Of a stretch of DNA of 64,000 nt, positions 55,555 to 64,000 are shown one piece after another. The DNA lies in the NCBI RefSeq assembly GCF_040361275.1, contig NZ_APNH01000002.1:372001-436000 (forward strand), given 5' to 3'. A program made the position numbers and the translations under genes. The first letter of the stretch is position 1; each line of letters begins with the position of its first letter. This DNA is from Salinisphaera sp. T31B1 (GTDB lineage: Bacteria; Pseudomonadota; Gammaproteobacteria; Nevskiales; Salinisphaeraceae). The notes under the pieces were generated by a model, which was not told where the DNA came from, did no database searches, and worked only from the letters and a program-made list of their open reading frames with translations.

Positions 55555-57117
55555 TCAGCCTTCACCGACCGCGGTGAAATCCGCCGGGCGTACGCCCAGC
55601 AACGCCAGACAGGCGAAATAGATGCCGACGCCGGCGGCCAGCCAGACCAGGAGCCACTGCACACGCTCGAATGCCGTACGGGCGACCCATGTCTCGAGAT
55701 CCGCGGCACCGAAGCCGAGCACGACGCCCATGGCCAGACACGACAGACCGACCTGGATCAGCAAACGGCGCCATACCGCGCCCGGCTGGTAGACGCCGTC
55801 GCGTCGCAGCCCGCGATACAGCAGGCCCGCGTTAATGAATGCACCGATCGAGGTTGCCAGCGCCAGACCGGCGTGCGGCGCCGGCCAGTCCATCAGAATG
55901 AACGCGCCGACGAACACGAGATTCAGAATCATGGCGCTGATCATCGAAATCACGCCGCAGCGCACCGGGGTGCGCGAATCCTCGCGCGCGAAGAAACCGG
56001 TAACGAGTACTTTGACGAATGAAAAACCCATGAATCCCAAGGCATAAGCCATCAACGCATACTGACTCATCAGCGCGTCGTGACCGGTGAACGAACGATA
56101 GTTGAACAGCGTGGTCACCAGCGGCCCGGCCAACACGAACAGGCCCACCATCGCCGGCAGCCCGACAAGCGCGAGCAGGCGTAGCGCCCAGTCCAGCGTA
56201 TCCGAAAATTCGGCGGCCGACTTGCTGGCGTGTCGTGCCGACAGACTTGGCAGGATAACGGTGGCGATCGCGATCGAAAACACGCCCAGCGGAAACTCCA
56301 TCAGCCGATCGGCGTAGTACAGCCAGCTGACGCTGCCCGATGCCAGAAACGAGGCGATGATCGTGTCCAGCAACAATGTCAGCTGCGCGATCGACGAGCC
56401 AAACAGGATCGGCAGCATCAGACGCAGGATCCGCCGGACCTGCGGGTTGCGCCAGCCCCATCGCGGCCGGGGCATTCGATCCAGGCGGATCAGAAACGGG
56501 ACCTGAAAGGCCAGCTGGACCACGCCGGCCAACAGAACCCCGATGGCCAGCGCGATCTCGGGCCGGGCGAACAGGGGCGACAGAAAGGCCGCCGCGCCGA
56601 TCATGCATATATTAAGGAATACCGGCGTGAACGCGGGCACGCCGAACTGGCCATAGGTATTGAGGATGCCGCCGGCGAATGCCGTCAACGAAATGAACAG
56701 CAAATAAGGAAACGTCAGACGAAGCAGGTCGACTGCGAGGTCGAACTGCGCCGGCTGGCTGGCGAATCCGGGTGCGAACAGATAGATGAACAGCGGCGCC
56801 GCGAGAATACCGACCAGCGTGACCCCGATCAGAATCACGCCCAGCGTGCCGGCGACCACATCGACGAGCTCTTGGACCTCCTGGCCGCTGTCTCGGCTTT
56901 TGGTGGCCGACAGCACCGGCACGAACGACTGGGCAAATGCGCCTTCGGCAAACAGGCGGCGCATGAAGTTGGGTATCTTGAAGGCCACCAGAAAGGCGTC
57001 CATACCGGCCCCGGCACCGAACATGACCGCCAGTACCACGTCGCGCAGAAACCCGAGCACGCGCGAGGCCAGCGTCATCACACCTACCGTGCTCGTCGAT
57101 CTTGCAAGGGATGCCAT
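55555..57117 (-). CDS. murJ: Lipid II flippase MurJ
   Basis: The protein has 520 residues and about 14 membrane helices. It moves lipid II across the inner membrane for peptidoglycan synthesis. The start SLARSTSTVGVMTLASRVLG, FLRDVVLAVMFGAGAGMDAF, and KIPNFMRRLFAEGAFAQSFV are close to family consensus; FSIAIATVILPSLSARHA is in the middle. The ATG at 57117 has AGG upstream. It leads the murJ-ribF-lspA operon and is divergent from rpsT, the usual gammaproteobacterial arrangement. Confidence 0.95.
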   Translation of the reverse strand: MASLARSTSTVGVMTLASRVLGFLRDVVLAVMFGAGAGMDAFLVAFKIPNFMRRLFAEGAFAQSFVPVLSATKSRDSGQEVQELVDVVAGTLGVILIGVTLVGILAAPLFIYLFAPGFASQPAQFDLAVDLLRLTFPYLLFISLTAFAGGILNTYGQFGVPAFTPVFLNICMIGAAAFLSPLFARPEIALAIGVLLAGVVQLAFQVPFLIRLDRMPRPRWGWRNPQVRRILRLMLPILFGSSIAQLTLLLDTIIASFLASGSVSWLYYADRLMEFPLGVFSIAIATVILPSLSARHASKSAAEFSDTLDWALRLLALVGLPAMVGLFVLAGPLVTTLFNYRSFTGHDALMSQYALMAYALGFMGFSFVKVLVTGFFAREDSRTPVRCGVISMISAMILNLVFVGAFILMDWPAPHAGLALATSIGAFINAGLLYRGLRRDGVYQPGAVWRRLLIQVGLSCLAMGVVLGFGAADLETWVARTAFERVQWLLVWLAAGVGIYFACLALLGVRPADFTAVGEG

Positions 57118-57148
57118 CGGGCCTGTCGTTAACAGTTAAACGCGGCGC

Positions 57149-57177
57149 ACTATAGCGGCATTTGCGTACCCCGCGAA
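57149..57177 (-). promoter_or_regulatory. Likely murJ operon promoter
   Basis: On the minus strand a good -10, TATAGT (57154-57149), is preceded at 17 bp by TTCGCG (57177-57172), a weak -35. It lies 32 bp before the murJ ATG. Confidence 0.4.
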
Positions 57178-57234
57178 ACAACCCCGGCCGCAGATCAACC
57201 GGGCTGGAACCGGCGGTGCCCGACCTCGTCGAGG

Positions 57235-57263
57235 TTGACAATGGGCGCCCGAATCACAATAAT
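57235..57263 (+). promoter_or_regulatory. Sigma-70 promoter of rpsT
   Basis: A perfect -35 TTGACA (57235-57240), a 17-bp spacer and AATAAT (57258-57263; five of six matches) make this the strongest promoter seen in the window. The transcript would start near 57270, leaving a leader of about 40 nt before the GTG start of rpsT. Confidence 0.82.
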
Positions 57264-57309
57264 CGCGCGCTCGAACGCTTTCTCAAACCGATTTCTTCAG
57301 GAGCTGTCT

Positions 57310-57582
57310 GTGGCGAATTCTGCCCAAGCCCGCAAACGTGCCCTTCAGGCCGTTACCCGTCGTGAGCGCAACGTTGCCCAGCGCTCGCTGGTGCGCACCC
57401 ATATCAAGAAGGTGCAGAAGGCAATTGCGAGCGGCGATGCCAACGAGGCGCAGGCAGTCTTCAAGGCCGCCGTGCCGATCATTGATCGCATGGCCGGCAA
57501 GGGCCAGATCCACCGTAACAAGGCTGCCCGTCATAAATCGCGCCTGAACGCGCAGATCAAGGCGATGGCGAATCAGGCCTGA
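57310..57582 (+). CDS. rpsT: 30S ribosomal protein S20
   Basis: The protein has 90 residues and is very basic. It binds 16S rRNA in the body of the small subunit. The S20 pattern is visible: ANSAQARKRALQAVTRRERN, SLVRTHIKKVQKAI, FKAAVPIIDRMAGKGQIHRN and KAARHKSRLNAQIKAM. It starts with GTG at 57310, with AGGAG 6 nt upstream. E. coli rpsT also has a non-AUG start (UUG) tied to autoregulation, so the weak start may serve the same end here. A bidirectional terminator follows. Confidence 0.96.
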   Translation: MANSAQARKRALQAVTRRERNVAQRSLVRTHIKKVQKAIASGDANEAQAVFKAAVPIIDRMAGKGQIHRNKAARHKSRLNAQIKAMANQA

Positions 57583-57613
57583 CCCGCGATCGGCCGACAC
57601 GATCGGCGCGACG

Positions 57614-57641
57614 AAAAAAGCCCGCGATATGCGGGCTTTTT
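57614..57641. terminator. Bidirectional terminator between rpsT and proB
   Basis: The stem GCCCGC / GCGGGC with loop GATAT is flanked by six A residues on the left and five T residues on the right. It can end rpsT transcripts on the plus strand and, by the A-run, proB transcripts on the minus strand. Confidence 0.9.
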
Positions 57642-57666
57642 CATGTCCGGAGCCCGGGCTCTCCGC

Positions 57667-59926
<2,260 letters not shown>

Positions 59927-59938
59927 TCATACAGACAC

Positions 59939-59966
59939 AAAAAAGCCCCGCTCCAGGCGAGGCTTC
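59939..59966 (-). terminator. Terminator after rplU-rpmA
   Basis: On the minus strand a 9-bp stem AAGCCTCGC / GCGGGGCTT (one mismatch, loop CTGGA) is followed by a run of T residues (complement of the A-run at 59939-59945). It lies between the rpmA stop (59989) and the obgE start (59872). Confidence 0.75.
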
Positions 59967-59988
59967 CTGCGACCATGGGGCCAGTCGC

Positions 59989-60249
59989 TCAGTCGGCCGG
60001 TACGATCGATACGTACTTGCGATTGCGCGGACCCTTCACGCCGAAGTTGACCACGCCGTCGGCGTTGGCGTACAGCGTATAGTCGCGGCCCGTACCCACG
60101 CCGGTGCCGGCATGGAAAGTGTTGCCACGCTGGCGCACGATGATGTTGCCGGCCTTGACCTGCTGGCCGCCGAACTTCTTCACGCCAAGACGTTTGGATT
60201 CGGAATCGCGACCGTTGCGAGTACTGCCGCCTGCTTTCTTATGTGCCAT
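59989..60249 (-). CDS. rpmA: 50S ribosomal protein L27
   Basis: The protein has 86 residues. Its N-terminus [20 protein letters not shown] reaches the peptidyl transferase centre; then [40 protein letters not shown] and the [18 protein letters not shown] ending are L27 consensus. No cleavable N-terminal extension of the Firmicutes type is present. It follows rplU by 51 bp in one operon, which ends in a terminator before obgE. Confidence 0.97.
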   Translation of the reverse strand: MAHKKAGGSTRNGRDSESKRLGVKKFGGQQVKAGNIIVRQRGNTFHAGTGVGTGRDYTLYANADGVVNFGVKGPRNRKYVSIVPAD

Positions 60250-60300
60250 GTGATCTGTCCTCTAGCCTGTTCTGTATCTACCGCGAATACCGAAAACGCT

Positions 60301-60615
60301 TCAGGCGCCCGGAATCGAGGTGATCTTGAGCTGGGTGTAGTGCTGACGATGACCGTGAGTGCGCCGATACTTCTTGCGGCGCTTGAACTTGATCACTTCG
60401 ATCTTGTCGGCGCGGGCGTGCTTGACGATCTCGGCTGATACCGCCTTGCCGTCGAGCAGCGGCGTGCCGATCTGGGCGTTGTCGCCGTCGGAGATCAGCA
60501 GCACGTCGGCAATATCGATCGTGTCGCCGGCCTCGCCGTCCAGTTTCTCTACGCGCAGAATATCGCCCTCTGCTACTCTGTATTGCTTACCGCCGGTGCG
60601 AATTACCGCGTGCAT
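60301..60615 (-). CDS. rplU: 50S ribosomal protein L21
   Basis: The protein has 104 residues and binds 23S rRNA and L20. The start MHAVIRTGGKQYRVAEGDIL and the middle VLLISDGDNAQIGTPLLDG, then KFKRRKKYRRTHGHRQHYTQ and LKITSI are L21 consensus. The ATG at 60615 is eight codons inside a longer open frame and matches homologues. A good promoter lies 55 bp upstream. It is divergent from ispB, the arrangement also found in Pseudomonas and E. coli. Confidence 0.97.
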   Translation of the reverse strand: MHAVIRTGGKQYRVAEGDILRVEKLDGEAGDTIDIADVLLISDGDNAQIGTPLLDGKAVSAEIVKHARADKIEVIKFKRRKKYRRTHGHRQHYTQLKITSIPGA

Positions 60616-60669
60616 GACCACTCCACGTCGCGTGAACACAAGGGCTTTCGCCCCGATTGAAGACCGCGA

Positions 60670-60698
60670 ATGATACGGTCTAAGCCGGCCGGGGTCAA
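60670..60698 (-). promoter_or_regulatory. Sigma-70 promoter of rplU-rpmA
   Basis: On the minus strand TTGACC (60698-60693), 17 bp and TATCAT (60675-60670) form a near-consensus promoter (five of six matches in each box). The transcript would start near 60663, about 48 nt before the rplU ATG. Confidence 0.8.
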
Positions 60699-60723
60699 CG
60701 CACCATTGCTCACGGCACGATCC

Positions 60724-60752
60724 TTGACAGGAAACTGGTGCGCGCCTAAGTT
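60724..60752 (+). promoter_or_regulatory. Possible ispB promoter
   Basis: A perfect TTGACA at 60724-60729 is followed after 17 bp by TAAGTT (60747-60752), a weak -10 (three of six). It is 27 bp before the ispB ATG and divergent from the rplU promoter. Confidence 0.45.
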
Positions 60753-60779
60753 TGCCGCTGTTTTCCCGAGCCTCAACCC

Positions 60780-61748
60780 ATGGATATCCAGCCGCTATTC
60801 AAGCCGGTCGACGATGACATGCGCGCCGTCGATGCGCTGATACGCGAGCGGCTGAACTCCGACGTGGTGCTGATCAACACACTTGGCGAGTACATTATCG
60901 CCAGTGGCGGAAAGCGCCTGCGCCCGGCCTTGGTGTTGCTGGCTGCGCGGGCCAGCGGTTACGAAGGCGAGCAGCATCATCTGCTGGCAGCCATCATCGA
61001 GTTCATTCATACCGCGACGTTGTTGCATGACGATGTCGTTGATGAGTCCACCCTGCGGCGTGGCCAGCAGACGGCCAACACCGTCTGGGGCAACGATGCG
61101 AGTGTTCTCACCGGAGACTTTCTGTATTCGCGCGCGTTCCAGATGATGGTGGAGCTGGAATCGTTCGACGTCATGCAGGTGCTGGCCGATGCCACCAACC
61201 GCATCGCCGAAGGCGAGGTCATGCAGCTGATGTACAGCCACAATCCGGACCTCGCCGAAGCAGACTATCTGGAAGTCGTCGACCGCAAGACCGCGAGCCT
61301 GTTTTCAGCCGGCTGCCGCCTGGCGGCGCAGTTGGCCGGATGCAACGCCGAGCGTCAGCAGGCCATGGCTGATTACGGCCGCCATCTGGGTATTGCGTTT
61401 CAGGTCATCGACGATTCGCTGGATTACGGGCGCGGCGACGACGGTTACGGCAAGAACCTCGGCGACGATCTTGCCGAGGGCAAGGCGACGCTGCCGCTGA
61501 TCTGCGCGCTGTCGCGGCTGTCGGCGGACGAGGCCGCGCCGATTCGCACGGCAGTTCGCGATGGCGATCTCGACGCGCTGGATTCGATCATGAAAGCGAT
61601 TGAATCCACACAAGCAATGGCATACACTTGCCGCCGCGCCGAGGAGGAATCGCATAAAGCGATTGCCTGTCTCGACGTTTTCGACGATTCGCAGGCCAAG
61701 GCCGCGCTCGTCTCGCTGGCTCAGTTTTCTGTCCAGCGCCGCCACTAG
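60780..61748 (+). CDS. ispB: Octaprenyl diphosphate synthase
   Basis: The enzyme has 322 residues and is a trans-polyprenyl diphosphate synthase that makes the side chain of ubiquinone and menaquinone. The first Asp-rich motif is DDVVD at 84-88, with ESTLRRGQQTANTVWGN after it; the second is DDSLD at 211-215 followed by GDDGYGKNLGDDLAEGKATL. SGGKRLRPAL is at 42-51. Chain length cannot be set from sequence alone; octaprenyl is by family context. It is divergent from rplU and followed 2 bp later by tRNA-Pro. Confidence 0.94.
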   Translation: MDIQPLFKPVDDDMRAVDALIRERLNSDVVLINTLGEYIIASGGKRLRPALVLLAARASGYEGEQHHLLAAIIEFIHTATLLHDDVVDESTLRRGQQTANTVWGNDASVLTGDFLYSRAFQMMVELESFDVMQVLADATNRIAEGEVMQLMYSHNPDLAEADYLEVVDRKTASLFSAGCRLAAQLAGCNAERQQAMADYGRHLGIAFQVIDDSLDYGRGDDGYGKNLGDDLAEGKATLPLICALSRLSADEAAPIRTAVRDGDLDALDSIMKAIESTQAMAYTCRRAEEESHKAIACLDVFDDSQAKAALVSLAQFSVQRRH

Positions 61749-61750
61749 TC

Positions 61751-61827
61751 CGGGGTATAGCTCAGCTTGGTAGAGCGCCACGTTCGGGACGTGGAGGTCG
61801 TAGGTTCAAATCCTGCTACCCCGACCA
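61751..61827 (+). tRNA. tRNA-Pro(CGG)
   Basis: The 77-nt cloverleaf has acceptor stem CGGGGTA / TACCCCG, discriminator A and encoded CCA. The anticodon stem CCACG / CGTGG holds loop TTCGGGA with anticodon CGG. The D-arm is TAGCTCAGCTTGGTAGAGCG and the T-arm GTAGGTTCAAATCCTGC. It begins 2 bp after the ispB stop, so it may be processed from the ispB transcript. Confidence 0.97.
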
Positions 61828-61928
61828 ACTAGCGGCCACTTTTTACTGCTTCGCACAGACACACCGCCCGGTGGCGGCGGCGCCGCATGCGTCGGGCGAC
61901 TCCCGTGGTCGCCGCCCGACGTCGCGAA

Positions 61929-62369
61929 TCAGCCGGCCTGCTCGGCCATCATTTCGTCGTAGCGGCTTGCCAACTCATTCTTCTCACCCTCGCCCAGCAC
62001 ACGGCCGGCCTGCTGGAAGACCTCTTGTTCCTCTTCGTCCAGGTGATGGGTCACCAGATGCTCGAGCTTCCGCGCCGAGACCAGCCACCCGGGCGAGCTG
62101 AATTCGGTGTTTTCCAGCGTCTCCACCAGTTCGTCGATCTCATGGTGTTCCGCCACGCTGTGCCGCGCCTTCTCCTGGGTCTGGTCATACTCCATCAGCG
62201 GCACGTAGAAATGGCGCTCTTCGGCGTTGGCGTGGTGCTCGAGCTCGGCCTTGAGCACGGCGAACAGCCCTTCCCGCTTGTCGGAATCCCCGTGGGTGTC
62301 GGTCAGGGCAGCGAGCAACCGGCGCTGCTTGTCGTGGCTTTCGCGGAGTGCTTCGAAGATCGTTTTCAT
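61929..62369 (-). CDS. Hemerythrin HHE-domain protein
   Basis: The product has 146 residues and four helices of the HHE cation-binding type. The iron ligand histidines and glutamates are in LRESHDKQRRLLAAL, LKAELEHHANAEERHFYVPL, VAEHHEIDELVETLE and HLVTHHLDEEEQEVFQQAG. Such proteins bind a di-iron centre and sense or store O2 or NO, or help repair iron-sulfur clusters. The ATG at 62369 starts directly at the first helix. It is divergent from pilB and lies downstream of tRNA-Pro, convergent to it. Confidence 0.9.
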   Translation of the reverse strand: MKTIFEALRESHDKQRRLLAALTDTHGDSDKREGLFAVLKAELEHHANAEERHFYVPLMEYDQTQEKARHSVAEHHEIDELVETLENTEFSSPGWLVSARKLEHLVTHHLDEEEQEVFQQAGRVLGEGEKNELASRYDEMMAEQAG

Positions 62370-62521
62370 CAGCGGGTATTCCTGTATCGGTCAAACGTGT
62401 GTCGCCAAGGATGGTACCTTGGTGCGCATCGCCGTAAAATCGTGAATATCACGCACAATCGAATTTCGGGCCGCCAGCCCAGCTGGCAGGCGCGGACGCT
62501 GACCCACGGCCGGACGTTCTC

Positions 62522-64000
62522 ATGGCGATCACTCGCAACAATCCCAGCACGCCTCCACTCGGCGGACTCGCTCGACAGCTGATCGAAGACGGGCTGATCG
62601 ATGCCGACAAGGCAGCCGAGATACACCGAGAAGCGGCGCGCGAAAACGAGTCGTTCGTGGCCCGCGTGGTCTCGCGAGGTGTGCTCAGCGCCGCGGTACT
62701 GGCCAAGGCGGCCTGTGAAGAATTCTCCATGCCGCTGCTGGATCTGCGTGCTGTTGACCTTGGCCAGGCGCCGATCAAATCGGTGTCGGAGCCGCTCATC
62801 CGAAAGCACGGCGTACTGCCGATCTTCAAGCGCGGGCGCAGCCTGTATGTCGCAGTTGCTGACCCGACCGATCTTCAGGCACTCGATGAATTCCGTTTCA
62901 ACACCGGCCTGAACATCGAGCCGGTCCTGGTCGAACAGGACAAATTGGCACGTGCCATCGACAATGCGTTCAGCGCTATCGACAGCGCCATGGCCGGGCT
63001 CGATGACGTGGCCCTGGACAACCTCACCCTCGATTCCAACGTCGATGGTGATGCATCGACCGATCTCAACCGCGTCGATTCAGAGGACGCTCCGGTCGTG
63101 CGTTTCGTCAACAAGGTGTTGCTGGACGCCATCCACCGCGGGGCCTCGGATATTCACTTCGAGCCCTATGAGAAGAAATACCGCGTCCGGCTCCGTCAGG
63201 ACGGTGTCCTGCGCGAGGTCGCCGCGCCGCCGGTCAATCTGGGCATGCGACTGTCGGCTCGCCTGAAGGTCATGGCACGGCTGGATCTGGCCGAACGGCG
63301 CATACCGCAGGACGGCCGTATCAAGCTCAATCTGTCCAAGAATCGTGCGATCGATTTTCGCGTATCGACCTGCCCGACACTTCACGGTGAAAAGATCGTG
63401 CTGCGTATTCTCGATCCCAGCAGTGCGCAGATGGGCATCGAGGCGCTCGGCTATGAACCTGACCAGCGGCAGCTGTTCGAAGAGACGATCGCTCGCCCCT
63501 ACGGCATGGTGTTGGTCACCGGGCCCACCGGCAGCGGCAAGACCGTGTCGCTCTACACGGCACTCAATATTCTCAACACGGCCGACCTTAATATATCCAC
63601 GGCCGAAGACCCGGCCGAAATCAATCTGCCGGGCATCAACCAGGTCAACGTGCAGCCAAAGGTCGGGCTGACCTTCGCCACCTGTCTACGCGCCTTCCTG
63701 CGCCAGGATCCCGACGTGATCATGGTCGGCGAGATCCGCGACCTGGAAACGGCCGAGATCGCCATCAAGGCAGCACAGACCGGTCATATGGTGCTGTCGA
63801 CTCTGCACACCAACGATGCACCGCAAACGCTTACACGACTGATCAACATGGGGGTGCCGGCCTACAATATCGCCGCCTCGGTGTCGTTGATCATCGCGCA
63901 ACGACTGGCGCGTCGCCTGTGCGGCCAGTGCAAACGCCCCGGTACGATCCCTGCCGGCGAACTGGTCGCCGAAGGCTTCAGCGCTGAGGAGGCGGAGCGT
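62522..64000 (+). CDS. pilB: Type IV pilus assembly ATPase PilB (3' end beyond window)
   Basis: The visible 493 codons run off the window end. PilB is the hexameric cytoplasmic ATPase that powers pilus extension. The N-terminal T2SSE domain (LARQLIEDGLIDADKAAEIH, EEFSMPLLDLRAVDL) is followed by an acidic linker and the ATPase core: VTGPTGSGKT with Walker A 334-341, TAEDPAEINLPGINQVNVQP, FLRQDPDVIMVGEIRDLETA (Walker B), AQTGHMVLSTLHTNDAPQT. CGQCKRP near the edge is the first half of the zinc-binding tetracysteine motif. The ATG at 62522 is the first good start. pilC and pilD are expected next. Confidence 0.95.
   Translation, partial: MAITRNNPSTPPLGGLARQLIEDGLIDADKAAEIHREAARENESFVARVVSRGVLSAAVLAKAACEEFSMPLLDLRAVDLGQAPIKSVSEPLIRKHGVLPIFKRGRSLYVAVADPTDLQALDEFRFNTGLNIEPVLVEQDKLARAIDNAFSAIDSAMAGLDDVALDNLTLDSNVDGDASTDLNRVDSEDAPVVRFVNKVLLDAIHRGASDIHFEPYEKKYRVRLRQDGVLREVAAPPVNLGMRLSARLKVMARLDLAERRIPQDGRIKLNLSKNRAIDFRVSTCPTLHGEKIVLRILDPSSAQMGIEALGYEPDQRQLFEETIARPYGMVLVTGPTGSGKTVSLYTALNILNTADLNISTAEDPAEINLPGINQVNVQPKVGLTFATCLRAFLRQDPDVIMVGEIRDLETAEIAIKAAQTGHMVLSTLHTNDAPQTLTRLINMGVPAYNIAASVSLIIAQRLARRLCGQCKRPGTIPAGELVAEGFSAEEAER

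Overview
The window is GC-rich, tightly packed bacterial chromosome. It looks like a free-living gammaproteobacterium. The main reason is the block from about 47.2 to 61.8 kb, which keeps the Pseudomonas-type order ispB / rplU-rpmA-obgE-proB / rpsT / murJ-ribF-lspA beside a fimT-pilV-pilW-pilX-pilY1-pilE minor-pilin operon, with pilB further on. Base composition and the transporter set would fit a halophilic lineage such as Salinisphaera, but that name is a guess. I see no CRISPR array, rRNA, insertion sequence, phage module or replication origin.

Layout. 1-5.3 kb: the edge of a SelA-fold PLP enzyme gene, a small exported DUF4019 protein, and a three-gene molybdenum hydroxylase operon of the PaoABC type (2Fe-2S, FAD/4Fe-4S and molybdenum subunits) closed by a clear terminator. 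5.4-9.4 kb: a STAS-like protein, a TRAP transporter of the 2-oxoacid type whose binding-protein gene faces its two permease genes, and a DUF2945 protein. 9.4-24 kb: a run of mostly single housekeeping and accessory enzymes (short-chain dehydrogenase, dadA, monooxygenase, deaD helicase, a GGDEF cyclase, UPF0178, a VIT1-type transporter, NTF2-like, carbonic anhydrase, HAD hydrolase, DUF302, isochorismatase-like, HCCA isomerase-like, class V aminotransferase). 24-29.4 kb: acpH, an unknown protein, an IalB-family protein, an SHS-type carboxylate MFS transporter and a GntP permease. 29.4-43.6 kb: hrpA, amiD-like lipoprotein, envelope proteins, FUSC transporter, purE-purK, a lemA/TPM cluster, an SRPBCC protein, a possible nuclease, a class I fructose-bisphosphate aldolase and tRNA-Ser(UGA). 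43.9-47.2 kb: an amidase lipoprotein, tRNA-Thr(CGU) and over 1 kb with little coding content. 47.2-54 kb: the type IV minor pilin/PilY1 operon. 54-62 kb: the conserved housekeeping block, tRNA-Pro(CGG) and a hemerythrin-like protein. 62.5-64 kb: pilB, cut by the window end.

How the genes work together. The minor pilins, PilY1 and PilB belong to one type IV pilus machine. PurE and PurK act at one purine step through translational coupling. RplU/RpmA/RpsT/ObgE serve the ribosome, MurJ/LspA/AmiD/LemA the envelope, RibF makes FMN/FAD and IspB the quinone side chain. The TRAP, SHS and GntP transporters together suggest growth on small organic acids.

The most useful observations are: loss of ileS, fkpB and ispH from an otherwise conserved block; a pair of long perfect hairpins between two convergent genes; a palindrome over the likely -10 of the aldolase gene; an apparently cytoplasmic PaoABC-type enzyme with no adjacent maturation chaperone; and several unrecognised proteins, including one with a PD-(D/E)XK-like motif. 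I found no strong candidate for an entirely new multi-gene system.
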